DNA from: Verrucomicrobiota bacterium
GTDB lineage: Bacteria > Verrucomicrobiota > Verrucomicrobiia > Methylacidiphilales > UBA1321
Direction: 5' to 3'
DNA: 64,000 nucleotides
Assembly: GCA_013285645.1 (NCBI GenBank)
Contig: JABDHJ010000002.1
Location: forward strand, 124,001-188,000
The position numbers and the translations under genes are program-made. Each line of letters begins with the position of its first letter. Position 1 is the stretch's first letter. Positions 34,240 to 43,522 of the stretch are shown piece after piece. Below the pieces are notes generated by a model. It saw only the letters and a list, made by a program, of their open reading frames with translations. It made no database searches and was not told the DNA's origin.

Positions 34240-35289
34240 TCATTTTTTTTGAGGCAGCAAGGGTTGAAGCGCCTGCCAGACCCGTTCCAGAGGAACCGTT
34301 TTCTCCTTTTCCTCGGCATGAACGAAAACGTGATTGGTTCCGCGCGAATGCCATTTCTTGAACGGTCCCTCCGACCAAAGCACCACCGCGGGCGTTCCCA
34401 CCGCAGCGGCCAGATGCGCGGCCCCGCCCTCCGGGGTGAAGAGACAGACCGCCTTCTGCAACAGCGCCGCAAGATCGAGCGGTCCCGGTGTCGCCAGGGC
34501 AAGGACCCTCCCGGAAGCCATCTGCGCGGCCAATTCAACGGCTCTCGGTTGATCTGCCGGAGCGGCGACCAAGCCCACGATGAAATCGGTCGAAGCGAGA
34601 ATTTGGGTGATCAGTGCGACAAAATCCTCCTCACGAAATTTGAGCTTAACCGTGCTGCTGATGTTGATCAGGAAGATCGGTGTAAAGCCGAATTGGGTCA
34701 GATGAGACTCCGCAAACTGCCGCGAGGATTCCGGCACAGCCAGGCTCAAATTAACGGCGTAGGTGTTGACCGTAAGTACGCCCAGCGGTTGCAGCAGACG
34801 CAACAGCGTTTCAATCTGATGCTCATCGAAAGGATTCTCGGGGAGGGCAACGAGATCGGTGTAGTAATCGGAGGGGCGATCCGTCCGGGGCACAAAACCG
34901 ACCCGGATTGCGGCGTTGGTCAAGCGCGTCAACACCGCCAGTCGTCGATCAAAACCGCCTTTGGCCGCGATGACCCAATCAAAATCCTGCAATCGCGCGG
35001 CATTCTTCAGCAATGCCAACCACGGCAGCCAACTCCGTTTAAGCACGATGACCTCGTTGACCGCAGCGCAAGCTTGTGCGATGGCCGCACCCGCCGGATC
35101 GCACGCCACTGTGAGATGCGCCTGTGGATAATGCCGTCGCAGCGCATGCAAAAGCGGCAACGTGTAAATCATATCACCCATCCGGTTGCGACGGATGACC
35201 AGGATGCGTGGATCCGATGGATTTTTTCGGGAAGGTTGCTTGCGGCATGACCGCGGCAGGAAAGCGATAAAATCTAAAAGCGTGCTCAT
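34240..35289 (-). CDS. GT9 heptosyltransferase-like protein
   Basis: A 349-residue GT9 protein. It opens with a Arg/Lys-rich stretch and then RILVIRRNRMGDMIYTLPLL, where RxxxxGDxxxxxP is the family hallmark. The donor domain contains FLINISSTVKLKFREEDFVA and CLFTPEGGAAHLAAAVGTPA followed by VVLWSEG. The usual D-T/S-G of the donor motif is here P-E-G-G. It overlaps the start of the next upstream gene by 4 bp, indicating translational coupling. Confidence 0.88.
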   Translation of the reverse strand: MSTLLDFIAFLPRSCRKQPSRKNPSDPRILVIRRNRMGDMIYTLPLLHALRRHYPQAHLTVACDPAGAAIAQACAAVNEVIVLKRSWLPWLALLKNAARLQDFDWVIAAKGGFDRRLAVLTRLTNAAIRVGFVPRTDRPSDYYTDLVALPENPFDEHQIETLLRLLQPLGVLTVNTYAVNLSLAVPESSRQFAESHLTQFGFTPIFLINISSTVKLKFREEDFVALITQILASTDFIVGLVAAPADQPRAVELAAQMASGRVLALATPGPLDLAALLQKAVCLFTPEGGAAHLAAAVGTPAVVLWSEGPFKKWHSRGTNHVFVHAEEKEKTVPLERVWQALQPLLPQKK

Positions 35290-36377
35290 GACGAAGAGGA
35301 AGATTTAGATCGCGCCAGCATTTGATCCAGCGCCGCCTGGGCTTCGGGCACCGTGATCTCAGCCAGACACGCGCGCACCTGTTTCCAATCGCACGCTTCG
35401 CGGTTCGTTTCATTGCAGAGGCAGGGATGGATTAAGACCTGCGCGAGTGGCGACCAAGGTCCCCAACTGACCGGCTTGGTCGGGCCAAAAAGAGCGATGA
35501 CAGGCACGCCAACCGCCGCCGCCATATGCATCGGTGCGGTATCGACACCGAAATAACCATCCGACTCTGCCGAGATCGCGGCAATCTGGCTGAGGGAAAG
35601 ATTGCCGTCGTAAAAGAGCGGTTGGGTGCGGCAAAGACGAATGATCTCCTGCGCATGTTCGCGTTCGCGGGTAGCGGGCCCCGAAGTCACCACCACGCGC
35701 GCGCCTCGCTCGTTCTGGAGCCAGTCAATCGTTTCGGCCATCGCCGCGCTGCCCCAACATTTCCACAACCATCGCGAGACCGGGTGCACGTGGACGATTT
35801 TCGCCGGGCGAAGCGGCGCCAGTTCCGCGCGGACCCATGCGCGCAAATCGTCCGGGATCACTAGGCAAAGAGGCCCGGGCTTCGTCGATTTTAATTTCAA
35901 GCCCGCATGTTCCAGTAGCCAATAATGCTTTTCCACCTCATGCATCAATTCGCCCGGCGGGTAGACGGGGTGATTGTAGGCATGACTGCGCGGATCCAAC
36001 TTGGACTTCCACGCATACGCAGGCTGCCCAAACCGATGCCGTGCACCGCAGAAAAGGGAATACCATGCGGAACGGTCCCCATCGGTCAGGCCGATCGTCA
36101 TGTCGAAACGCCGCTTGCGCAATTCCCAGACAAACTTCAGTTCATAACCCAGCCGCGCCAGCGGCCCGCGACCACCGCCGCCGCGCTCATAGGCCAGCAC
36201 CTCATCGATATGCGGATTGTTCGCCAGCATCGCCTCCGTGCCGGAATTGACCACCACCGTGATCCGCGCCTCGGGAAAAGTTTCCCTCAACGCGCGCAGG
36301 ACCGGCGTGATGATCAGCACGTCCCCGATGTTTCGCATCTTGAAGACGGCCAGGCGCTTGATGTTTTGCAATTCCAT
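35286..36377 (-). CDS. GT9 heptosyltransferase-like protein (WaaQ-like)
   Basis: A 363-residue GT9 protein and first gene of the minus-strand cluster. The blocks are IKRLAVFKMRNIGDVLIITP, KIVHVHPVSRWLWKCWGSAA, SDGYFGVDTAPMHMAAAVGV with P-V-I-A-L-F-G-P-T after it. HPVSRWxWKCW with GVDTAPxHMAAA is the pattern seen in heptosyltransferase III (RfaQ/WaaQ)-type proteins. The Ser/Glu-rich tail ends RSKSSSSS. It starts 37 bp from the divergent GT4 gene at 36415, so both promoters are compressed or overlap. Confidence 0.9.
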   Translation of the reverse strand: MELQNIKRLAVFKMRNIGDVLIITPVLRALRETFPEARITVVVNSGTEAMLANNPHIDEVLAYERGGGGRGPLARLGYELKFVWELRKRRFDMTIGLTDGDRSAWYSLFCGARHRFGQPAYAWKSKLDPRSHAYNHPVYPPGELMHEVEKHYWLLEHAGLKLKSTKPGPLCLVIPDDLRAWVRAELAPLRPAKIVHVHPVSRWLWKCWGSAAMAETIDWLQNERGARVVVTSGPATREREHAQEIIRLCRTQPLFYDGNLSLSQIAAISAESDGYFGVDTAPMHMAAAVGVPVIALFGPTKPVSWGPWSPLAQVLIHPCLCNETNREACDWKQVRACLAEITVPEAQAALDQMLARSKSSSSS

Positions 36378-36414
36378 TGTGGCGAAGAAACCGGCATCGT
36401 AACCGCTTCAATTC

Positions 36415-37542
36415 ATGAGGCAATGGCGTATTCTCCATAGTGAGTCATCTCTCGGCTGGGGCGGGCAGGAAGTTCGGGTGCTGGTCGAGCTCGAATGGAT
36501 GCGCGCGCACGGCCATTGGGTCGCGCTCGCCGCGCACCCGGAAAGCGCCATCGCGAAACGCGCGCAGGACGTAGGCATCGCCTTTGTTCCGCTGCGCACA
36601 CACAAGGCGCTGCTCCCTTTTGAAATCGTTAGACTCACCGCGTGGCTGATCGCCAATCGGATCGATTTGGTCAACACCCACAGTTCCAACGACGGCTGGC
36701 TGGCTGGGATCGCAGCGCGACTGGCTTTCAAGACGCTCATTCGCTCCCGCCACATCGAAGTTGATTACCCGAATAAATTCTGGAGCGGAGTGGCCTTCCG
36801 CTTCATGCCGCGTCACGTCATCACCACGAGCCAGGTCATCGCAAACCGCCTCGTGGAAGAACTTGGCGTTTCGCCCCAACGCGTCAGTTGCATTTCCACC
36901 GGCGTCGACCTCACAAAATTCAAGGTAGCCGCCGATGTCCCATCGGCGGACCGTCCTCTAGCGGATGGCGGCAATCTCCGCGAAGAACTCGGCCTCTCGC
37001 CCGATGTCGCGCTCGTCGGGATGATCTCCGTGCTGCGCAGTTGGAAGGGCCATGCCACGTTTCTCGCTGCCGCCGCCGATTTACTCCAATCCTCGAAACG
37101 GTCGATCCGCTTCGTCATCGCAGGGGATGGCCCCGGACGCCAGGAACTCACGGACAAAATCGCGCAGGAACCGTGGAAGGGCCAAGTCACACTCCTCGGC
37201 CATCGCGCCGACGTGCCCAACGTCCTCGCTTCACTGGATGTCCTCGTCCTTCCCTCCTACGCACACGAGGGTATTCCCCAGATTATTTTGCAAGCCCAAG
37301 CCATGGCCCGCGCCGTCGTCGCAACAACGGTGGGCGGTATTCCCGAAGTCGTGGAAGACAACGTCACCGGCCTCCTCATCCCGCCGCGCAATCCCGAAGC
37401 GCTGGCGGAGAAAATCGCCACGCTCCTCGATGATTCCGCCCTACGCGCCCGCCTCGGCCAAGCCGCCCGTGAGAAAATCGAAAAACATCACAGCGTCGAC
37501 GCGATGGGCGAGAAGTTGCTGGCCTTGTACGGGAGTTTGTAA
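36415..37542 (+). CDS. GT4-family glycosyltransferase
   Basis: A 375-residue GT4 protein. The N-terminus ILHSESSLGWGGQEVRVLVE has the GGxE loop. The donor side has LVGMISVLRSWKGHATFLAA, VTLLGHRADVPNVLASLDVL and PSYAHEGIPQIILQAQAMAR followed by AVVATTVGGIPEVV. The block E-G-x-x-x-x-x-x-Q-A-x-A is the expected E-x7-E-type site with Gln at the second position. Residues about 169-187 (KVAADVPSADRPLADGGN) derive from a family 1 hairpin repeat inserted in frame between the two GT-B domains. It is divergent from the heptosyltransferase cluster and converges with the sulfate-binding protein gene, with 14 bp between stops. Confidence 0.93.
   Translation: MRQWRILHSESSLGWGGQEVRVLVELEWMRAHGHWVALAAHPESAIAKRAQDVGIAFVPLRTHKALLPFEIVRLTAWLIANRIDLVNTHSSNDGWLAGIAARLAFKTLIRSRHIEVDYPNKFWSGVAFRFMPRHVITTSQVIANRLVEELGVSPQRVSCISTGVDLTKFKVAADVPSADRPLADGGNLREELGLSPDVALVGMISVLRSWKGHATFLAAAADLLQSSKRSIRFVIAGDGPGRQELTDKIAQEPWKGQVTLLGHRADVPNVLASLDVLVLPSYAHEGIPQIILQAQAMARAVVATTVGGIPEVVEDNVTGLLIPPRNPEALAEKIATLLDDSALRARLGQAAREKIEKHHSVDAMGEKLLALYGSL
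36923..36975. repeat. GGTAGCC hairpin repeat inserted in frame within a GT4 gene (family 1)
   Basis: GGTAGCC is followed by 9-bp arms CCGCCGATG/CATCGGCGG with a TCC loop, then a second partial unit (ctctagcggatggcgg). It is read as VAADVPSADRPLADGG. The frame used is the same as in polX and the 49423 gene. Confidence 0.85.
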
Positions 37543-37556
37543 ATGAGACGCGGGAT

Positions 37557-38558
37557 TTAAGGCTTATAAATCTGATCGTAAATGCCGCCCGTGCTGAAGT
37601 GCTTCTTCTGCGCGGCAGTCCAGCCGCCAAAGAGATCATTAATCGTGAAGAGCTTGATGGCCGGAAACTGATTCGCGTTCTTCGCCAGGACAGCAGGGTC
37701 GCGGGGCCGATAATGATAGCGAGCGGCGATTTCCTGGCCTACCGGGGAGTAGAGGTATTTCAAGTAAGCCGTGGCGACATCACGCGTGCCATGCAGGTCG
37801 ACATTAGCGTCGACCACGGCGACTGGCGGTTCCGCCAGAATGCTTTGCGAAGGATAAACGACCTGGAATTCCCCGGGATCCAGAGCATCGACCGTAAGCA
37901 ACGCCTCGTTTTCCCATGAGATCAACACGTCGCCCTCGCCACGATTGACAAAGGTGACGGTCGCATCGCGTGCGCCAGATGTGAGAACCTTGACGTTCTT
38001 ATAAAGGGCCTTGATAAAAGCCGTCGCCTTTGCCTCGTCACCACCATTGGTGTTCAATGCGTACCCGTAGGCCGCGAGATAATTCCAACGCGCCCCGCCG
38101 CCGGTCTTGGGATTCGCCGCGACAATTTCGACGCCGGGCCTGATCAAATCGTTCCAATCCTTAATGCCCTTCGGATTGCCCTTTCGCACCAGCATCACAA
38201 TGGTGGATGTGTAAGGCGAACTGTTGTCGGGAAATTTCTTTTCCCAGTCCGGCGCGATGAGTTTTGCCTTCGAAATAGCATCAATGTCCTGGGCCACCGC
38301 CAGCGTGACCACGTCCGCCTTTAGCCCGTCGATGACCGCGCGCGCCTGTTTGCCCGAGCCGCCATGCGATTGGCTGATGACGACATTAGCTCCACCCTGC
38401 TTCTTCCAGTAGTCCGCGAAGGCCTTGTTATACTCCGTATAAAATTCCCGAGTCGGATCGTAGGAAACGTTGAGCAGTTTGACGCTTTGCGCCGGGGCAG
38501 AATGCAGATCCGTCCCCAAGGCCAGCATGCCAAGAAGGACAACGGCTATTTTTTTCAC
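37557..38558 (-). CDS. sbp: Sulfate/thiosulfate-type ABC transporter substrate-binding protein
   Basis: A 333-residue periplasmic protein with signal peptide [20 protein letters not shown]. It has the Sbp/CysP blocks [60 protein letters not shown] and [17 protein letters not shown]. The oxyanion-binding Ser and Gly residues around SHGGSGKQ are present. Such proteins deliver sulfate or thiosulfate to CysTWA-type permeases. Here the partner genes upstream are instead of the NitT/TauT type, 17 bp away on the same strand. Confidence 0.92.
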   Translation of the reverse strand: MKKIAVVLLGMLALGTDLHSAPAQSVKLLNVSYDPTREFYTEYNKAFADYWKKQGGANVVISQSHGGSGKQARAVIDGLKADVVTLAVAQDIDAISKAKLIAPDWEKKFPDNSSPYTSTIVMLVRKGNPKGIKDWNDLIRPGVEIVAANPKTGGGARWNYLAAYGYALNTNGGDEAKATAFIKALYKNVKVLTSGARDATVTFVNRGEGDVLISWENEALLTVDALDPGEFQVVYPSQSILAEPPVAVVDANVDLHGTRDVATAYLKYLYSPVGQEIAARYHYRPRDPAVLAKNANQFPAIKLFTINDLFGGWTAAQKKHFSTGGIYDQIYKP

Positions 38559-38575
38559 GGTTACGACAGGGAGTT

Positions 38576-39943
38576 TTATGCCCCTGTCTCCTTAAGCCGT
38601 GATGCAGGCGGCTTGCCGAGATAGGTTTTCTCGAATTTTTTGAGAATCGCGGTGCGTGGATCAAAAGAAAAAAGTTCGCCGTAGCGCGCCCAGCCGACCA
38701 AATTCTTGAAAAGAATCTTGGGCCGCTCGTTGGGGAAAATTTGCGCGAGATCGTGAAGAGCTTCCTCTTCGGTGATCTCCTTGTTTTCGGATTGATCGAT
38801 CCGATCGGCCAGGTGCTTGAAGATTTTCAGGGCGAGCAACAAGTCGTGGATCAACCTCTTGCGATTCTTCACATCGGCTTTTTGAAAGGCGATCCCCGAG
38901 GCGGTCAGGCGCACGGTTTGTCCGGGTGTTTCCACGAGGTCGATCAGTTCCGCCGCTTTGACCACGGAGAGGAACGTGCTGAAGTCCTTCTTCAATCGGG
39001 TCGCCAGGGCGAAAAGATTTTCGGGCTCGGGCTTGAGCATTTGCACCAATCCCATCACTTCACCCATGGTCACGTTCGGAATCGGCTCATAAGCGTCATC
39101 CTGAACGCTTCCGGGCGAGACAACTTCCGTCTCGGTGGCGGGAGGCTCGCCGTCGTCCAGCACGGAATTGGTCAGGATCCCGTGAATCTGCGAGACAAGC
39201 TGCTGGAACGCCGGGCTGGCTGAATCGCGTGGATAGGGCAACGGATTGTGCACGATCTTCTGCACCCGACCCGGATGCGCAGCCAGCACCACGATGTTGC
39301 GCGCCAGATAAACTGCCTCCGCAATATTGTGCGTGACGATGACCAGACTCTTGAAGCCCAGCGTCGAATCCATCGCGATGCGTCCGATTTCATTGCGCAG
39401 CGTCTCACCGGTCAACACGTCGAGAGCGCTGAACGGCTCGTCCATGCACAGGATTTGCGGCTCCATGATCAACGCCCGCGCGATGCCCACGCGCTGCTTC
39501 ATCCCGCCGGACAGTTCCTTCGGGAGTACGTCGCCATAGCCGTCCAGACCCACCATCTCGATGATTTTTTGGAAGTGCTGTTCCTTCTCTTCCTGGCTGT
39601 AGGTCGAGTTTTCCAAGCCGAGCAGGATATTTTCGCGCACGCTCAACCACGGAAAAAGCGCAAAATTTTGAAACACCATCGCCACGCCGGGATTCACGCT
39701 GGGCATCGGCTTGCCCATGTACTTGACGAGACCGCTGGTCGGTTTGATCAGGCCGGTCAGGATGCGCATGATCGTCGATTTGCCACAGCCGGAAGGTCCC
39801 AGCAACGCCATCACATCATGTTCCTGTATCTTGAGGTTAATGTCCTCCAGCACCTTCATCTTTTGATCATCACCTTCACCAAAGCGCATTTCCACGCCGA
39901 TCAATTCGACGATCGGTTCAGTTGTTGCGGTGGAAGTGGTCAT
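38576..39943 (-). CDS. NitT/TauT-type ABC ATPase with AAA-associated C-terminal domain
   Basis: A 455-residue protein. The ABC domain (about 10-255) has Walker [10 protein letters not shown], signature [16 protein letters not shown] and Walker [13 protein letters not shown], as in nitrate/sulfonate/bicarbonate importers. A second region (about 285-445; [40 protein letters not shown]) is the AAA-associated C-terminal domain found in one branch of these ATPases, probably regulatory. It is the middle gene of a three-gene importer operon. Since the substrate-binding protein is of the sulfate type, the transported ion is uncertain. Confidence 0.9.
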   Translation of the reverse strand: MTTSTATTEPIVELIGVEMRFGEGDDQKMKVLEDINLKIQEHDVMALLGPSGCGKSTIMRILTGLIKPTSGLVKYMGKPMPSVNPGVAMVFQNFALFPWLSVRENILLGLENSTYSQEEKEQHFQKIIEMVGLDGYGDVLPKELSGGMKQRVGIARALIMEPQILCMDEPFSALDVLTGETLRNEIGRIAMDSTLGFKSLVIVTHNIAEAVYLARNIVVLAAHPGRVQKIVHNPLPYPRDSASPAFQQLVSQIHGILTNSVLDDGEPPATETEVVSPGSVQDDAYEPIPNVTMGEVMGLVQMLKPEPENLFALATRLKKDFSTFLSVVKAAELIDLVETPGQTVRLTASGIAFQKADVKNRKRLIHDLLLALKIFKHLADRIDQSENKEITEEEALHDLAQIFPNERPKILFKNLVGWARYGELFSFDPRTAILKKFEKTYLGKPPASRLKETGA

Positions 39944-39979
39944 GGCGGTTACCTCAAGGTCGGGCGGTTGGGCGTGGAA

Positions 39980-41716
39980 TCAAGTGAGAAACTGGTAGCG
40001 TTCCTGGGCAATGGCGGAAAGCCGTTTCCAGACGAAGCGATTGAAGATGACAACGAAGATCGCCATGGAGAGCACGGCGGCGGCGAGAACGGAGAATTGG
40101 CCCTTGTCCGTGGCCTGTTGAATCAAGGAGCCCAGGCCCGTCGCCGTCTCGGTCTTCCCCTGGTATTGAACATATTCCGAAACGATGCTGGCATTCCAAG
40201 CTCCGCCGGCCGCGGTGATCCAGCCTGTAGTCAGTGCCGGAAAAACTCCCGGAAGATAAAGTGTGCGCCATTTCTGCCAGCCCTTCAAATGGGTCAACTG
40301 CGTGCAGGCGCGCAAGTCCTGCGGAATGGCGCTCGCGCCGGAGATCACGTTGAAAAGAATATACCAGATCGTGCCGAGCATCATAAGGACGACCGAACCC
40401 CATTGCAGGTTGCCATGCAGCAGATAGATCAGGATAACGATATTCGGAAAAACCAGTGGTGACGGAAACGACGCGGCGATTTGCGTCAGAGGCATCAGAT
40501 ATTTGGACAGCTTCGGATTGGAACCGATCCAGACTCCGATCGGCACCGCGATAAGGGTGCTCAAGGCAATCGCCGTCAGCACGCGAATGAGCGTAAGCAA
40601 CAGGCACCCCATGATGTTCAGCCATTCTGAGAATGTGACCGCCCAAAGCAGTTTGACGAGGGAATAGGCGCCGAAACCAAGTATTACCGCCGCCATGATG
40701 AGAAAGATGGGACGCCACGGAATGGACGCGTAAAGCTTTGCAAAGACGCTGGGCTGGCGGACCGTTAATGTCGTCGGTGCGGCTGCGACAACGGGGCGCC
40801 GAATCAAACTCGAAAACCTCTCGTTAAGCCATTTAACGACCCACGAGCGGCTGAAGTAGCGGAGCACCGCCGAGCGCTCCTGAAACTCCGCTTCCGTGTC
40901 CTCAATCTTGAATCGATTGGACCAGACGATGAGCGGACGCCAGATGAGTTGGTCGATGGCCACGACCATGATGACCACCGCGACTACCGCATAGAACTGG
41001 GCCCAGCCATTTTTTTGTTCCTGCGCCACGCTCATATAGGAGCCAACACCCTTTACGCGGTAATCCTGGTCGCCGATGGTAAAGGCCTCGATGATCGACA
41101 GGAAGAACCAGCCGCCTGCCACCGAGACCATGCTGTTGTAGACCATCCCCTTGGTCGCAAAGGGAAGTTCGATCTGCGTGAATTTCTGCCATGGCGTAAA
41201 GCGCGCAAGCTTGCCTACAAAAGCAAAATCGGCGGGCAGCGCCTTCAATGAGTAATAGAAACTGAACGTCATGTTCCAGACCTGGCCGGTGAAGATGACG
41301 ATGATGCAGCTCAACTCGATGCCGATATTGTTGTGTGGAAAGATCGCCACCAATGCCAGTTCGATCGGGACGAGAAACGCGGAGAGCGGCATGCTCTGCA
41401 GGATGTCGAGCAACGGAATGAGAAAGCGTTCCGCCTGCCGGTCATAAGCGGCCCAGCGCGCGTAAACGAGGGTGAACGCAAACGAAAGAACATAGGCCAC
41501 CGCCCCGCGCAGGAACGAGAGCATCGTATAATAGGGCAGGTACCACGGAGAGAGGTCGATATCGACTTTGCTCTGAAACGGATGATTGAATTCGTGGCCC
41601 AATCCGATCAGGCTGAAAAGACCGCCGATCAGGGCCACCACCACCAAGCAATCAGCCACCACGGAACGGCGCGGCTCTGGAGTCGAGGGATGACGTTGGG
41701 CGGGATTGAGGTCCAT
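39980..41716 (-). CDS. Fused double-MetI ABC transporter permease
   Basis: A 578-residue protein starting at MDLNPAQRHPSTPEPRRSV (41716). It carries two binding-protein-dependent permease (MetI) units in one chain: the first around residues 60-270 with MPLSAFLVPIELALVAIFPH and LPFATKGMVYNSMVSVAGGW, the second around 340-565 with LTLIRVLTAIALSTLIAVPI and LYLPGVFPALTTGWITAAGG. Both contain EAA-like coupling loops. Fused permeases of this type pair with the AAA-associated ATPases. It is the first gene of the importer operon, with a 36-bp gap to the ATPase. Confidence 0.88.
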   Translation of the reverse strand: MDLNPAQRHPSTPEPRRSVVADCLVVVALIGGLFSLIGLGHEFNHPFQSKVDIDLSPWYLPYYTMLSFLRGAVAYVLSFAFTLVYARWAAYDRQAERFLIPLLDILQSMPLSAFLVPIELALVAIFPHNNIGIELSCIIVIFTGQVWNMTFSFYYSLKALPADFAFVGKLARFTPWQKFTQIELPFATKGMVYNSMVSVAGGWFFLSIIEAFTIGDQDYRVKGVGSYMSVAQEQKNGWAQFYAVVAVVIMVVAIDQLIWRPLIVWSNRFKIEDTEAEFQERSAVLRYFSRSWVVKWLNERFSSLIRRPVVAAAPTTLTVRQPSVFAKLYASIPWRPIFLIMAAVILGFGAYSLVKLLWAVTFSEWLNIMGCLLLTLIRVLTAIALSTLIAVPIGVWIGSNPKLSKYLMPLTQIAASFPSPLVFPNIVILIYLLHGNLQWGSVVLMMLGTIWYILFNVISGASAIPQDLRACTQLTHLKGWQKWRTLYLPGVFPALTTGWITAAGGAWNASIVSEYVQYQGKTETATGLGSLIQQATDKGQFSVLAAAVLSMAIFVVIFNRFVWKRLSAIAQERYQFLT

Positions 41717-41894
41717 GAGGAAAAAACTCCTCCCGTGGTAGTTGCTGCCGCGTGATTTGTCTACCGGAATGGAGCAAAGATCAAAAGTATTACCCAAATG
41801 TCATATTAGGCGGCGGTGGCTCGAATCCGGGTCTTCATGCAAAGAACGTCTTTTTGTTTCAGCTTTTCGCAAAGCAGGGTAGAGTTCAACGCCC

Positions 41895-42332
41895 ATGGTT
41901 TCATCTCGTTCTTTCTCACCCCGTTTTGCCCTCGTTGTCAGCGAATACAATCGCGAGTACACCGACGCGCTCCTTTCCTCCGCACAAACCGCGCTGACCG
42001 GCCACGAACAAAAAGTTGTCCGCGTTCCCGGCGCCTTCGAAATCCCGCTCCAAGTCCAGCGCCTCGCCCGCTCCAAAAAATATGCGGCGGTCATCGCGCT
42101 CGGCCTTGTCTGGCAGGGAAAGACACCCCACGCCCAGGAAATTACCCGCGCCGTCACCGACGCCCTCATGCGCATCTCCCTCGAAACCGATGTGCCCATC
42201 CTTCACGAAGTCCTTGCAATCAAGACCGATGCCGAGGCCCGCGCACGCTGCATGGGAACGAAACTCAACCGGGGCCGCGAAGCTGCCGAAGCCGCGCTCG
42301 CCCTCGTCTCCATTTCCAAGGGAAAGAAATAA
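41895..42332 (+). CDS. ribH: 6,7-dimethyl-8-ribityllumazine synthase
   Basis: A 145-residue protein with the lumazine synthase pattern: FALVVSEYNREYTDALL, VVRVPGAFEIPLQVQRL, AVIALGLVWQGKTPHAQEIT with the catalytic His, and VPILHEVLAIKTDAEARARC. The GVLTTDT motif of model enzymes is changed to EVLAIKT. It condenses 5-amino-6-ribitylaminouracil with dihydroxybutanone phosphate in riboflavin synthesis. It is followed directly by nusB (one base between stop and start), a common bacterial pairing. It is divergent from the importer operon, with about 180 bp between; no FMN riboswitch is visible there. Confidence 0.93.
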   Translation: MVSSRSFSPRFALVVSEYNREYTDALLSSAQTALTGHEQKVVRVPGAFEIPLQVQRLARSKKYAAVIALGLVWQGKTPHAQEITRAVTDALMRISLETDVPILHEVLAIKTDAEARARCMGTKLNRGREAAEAALALVSISKGKK

Positions 42333-42333
42333 T

Positions 42334-42765
42334 ATGGGCCTTCGTCGCGACGCGCGGGAAGCCGCCATCCAATTCCTTTACCAGTTCGATACCCACAAGC
42401 CCGTCAAGGTGGACGAAGCCCTCGCCGCATTTTGGAAGCAGAACGAGGAACCCAAGAACGTCCAGGTCTTCGCCAATGACTTGATCAAGGGCGCGTTGGA
42501 AAAGCTGCCCGAAGTCGATGCCAAGATCCGCACCCTCGCCGATAACTGGGACTTCGAGCGCCTCGCCGCCGTCGACCGCAACATCCTGCGCCTCGCCGTC
42601 TACGAAATGCTCTTCCGCTCCGAAATCCCCCCCGTCGTCTCCATCAACGAGGCCATCGAAATCGCCAAGAAATTCAGCACCGCCGAGTCCGGCAAATTCG
42701 TCAACGGCCTCCTCGACCGCGTGAAAAAAGAGCTCCTCCGCCCCGCCCGCCAAGCCGCCGGATAG
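42334..42765 (+). CDS. nusB: Transcription antitermination factor NusB
   Basis: A 143-residue protein starting at MGLRRDAREAAIQFLYQFD (42334), immediately after the ribH stop, with the Shine-Dalgarno sequence AAGGGAAAG inside the ribH end. Longer in-frame reading into ribH is not real. The helical NusB fold blocks FERLAAVDRNILRLAVYEML, IPPVVSINEAIEIAKKFSTA and KFVNGLLDRVKKEL are present. NusB binds boxA RNA with S10 to prevent termination in rRNA operons. Confidence 0.95.
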   Translation: MGLRRDAREAAIQFLYQFDTHKPVKVDEALAAFWKQNEEPKNVQVFANDLIKGALEKLPEVDAKIRTLADNWDFERLAAVDRNILRLAVYEMLFRSEIPPVVSINEAIEIAKKFSTAESGKFVNGLLDRVKKELLRPARQAAG

Positions 42766-42766
42766 T

Positions 42767-42800
42767 TGACATTTTAGAAGTAAGACGGCATCTTACTTCT
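42767..42800 (+). promoter_or_regulatory. vapBC promoter with palindromic operator
   Basis: A -35-like TTGACA (42767-42772) lies 36 bp before the antitoxin start. A perfect 9-bp inverted repeat, AGAAGTAAG/CTTACTTCT with a 7-base centre (42776-42800), fills the space up to the base before the ATG. A -10-like ATCTTA overlaps the right arm. The layout suggests autorepression by the toxin-antitoxin complex and a very short leader. Confidence 0.75.
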
Positions 42801-42801
42801 C

Positions 42802-43032
42802 ATGACCACTTCTGTTTCCAGCAAAGGCCAGATTGTTTTGCCAGCTGAAATCCGGCGACAGGATGGCATTAAAGCAGGACAGGAATTCAAAATCGAACGC
42901 CTTGAAGCCGGAGATTACCGATTGGTGCGACAAAAGCAGCGGCCAAATGAGGGACTGGTCGATTTGCTCTTGGCTTGTCCTGTGAAAGGTTTCTTTGTTC
43001 CGATTGAGTCTGAATCAACGGACACGTTGTGA
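42802..43032 (+). CDS. AbrB/MazE-fold antitoxin (VapB-type)
   Basis: A 76-residue protein opening MTTSVSSKGQIVLPAEIRRQ, the SpoVT/AbrB swapped-hairpin DNA-binding motif. The C-terminal half (LVDLLLACPVKGFFVPIES) is the probable toxin-binding tail, with the hydrophobic residues common in VapB. It overlaps the toxin start by 4 bp (GTGA). The palindrome just upstream is the likely operator. It lies 36 bp after nusB but has its own promoter. Confidence 0.9.
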   Translation: MTTSVSSKGQIVLPAEIRRQDGIKAGQEFKIERLEAGDYRLVRQKQRPNEGLVDLLLACPVKGFFVPIESESTDTL

Positions 43033-43436
43033 CTTTTCTCACAGACGCCAACATTCTTAGCGAGCCCACCAAACCGCGACCCGATATTAAGGTGCAGGAA
43101 TGGCTTCGGCGGCACGAACAGGAAATTGTCGTCGATCCTATTATATTGGGAGAGATTCAATTTGGTATTCTCCAATTACCAAACGGTAGAAAAAAGAAGC
43201 ACTTGGAGCATTGGTTTAACGAGGTTGTGACAGGAATTGTCTGTTTGCCTTGGGAAGCGTCCACGGGAATTCGATGGGCAAAACTTCTCGTCCACCTTCG
43301 TCAACGTGGACACTCGATGCCGATCAAAGACAGCATGATCGCCGCGACGGCTTTGACTCACGGATTGACGATTGCTACGCGCAACGGCTCGGATTTTAAG
43401 AAGACGGGATTACCCATAGTAAATCCCTTCGACTAA
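43029..43436 (+). CDS. PIN-domain toxin (VapC-type ribonuclease)
   Basis: A 135-residue protein with GTG start at 43029. The PIN-domain acidic residues are visible: TDANILSE (Asp6), ILGEIQFGI (Glu in the second motif), MPIKDSMIAATALTHGLTIA (Asp in the third) and TRNGSDFKKTG (Asp in the fourth). PIN toxins cleave tRNA or rRNA when freed from the antitoxin. The sequence pattern ILSEPTKPRPDxKVxEWL is typical of one VapC branch. All catalytic acidic residues appear intact, so the pair is probably active. Confidence 0.92.
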   Translation: MTFLTDANILSEPTKPRPDIKVQEWLRRHEQEIVVDPIILGEIQFGILQLPNGRKKKHLEHWFNEVVTGIVCLPWEASTGIRWAKLLVHLRQRGHSMPIKDSMIAATALTHGLTIATRNGSDFKKTGLPIVNPFD

Positions 43437-43522
43437 CTTCTAAAGATGAACAAATACCCGGCCTGACGCGTCCTAATACAAAGAATCTCGTTAATTCCGT
43501 AAATTCCGTCTAAAAATTTCCC

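Noticed and set aside
39248-40462. Plus-strand reading frame opposite the ABC ATPase and permease
   Set aside because: His/Arg/Gln-rich shadow of two well-supported genes.
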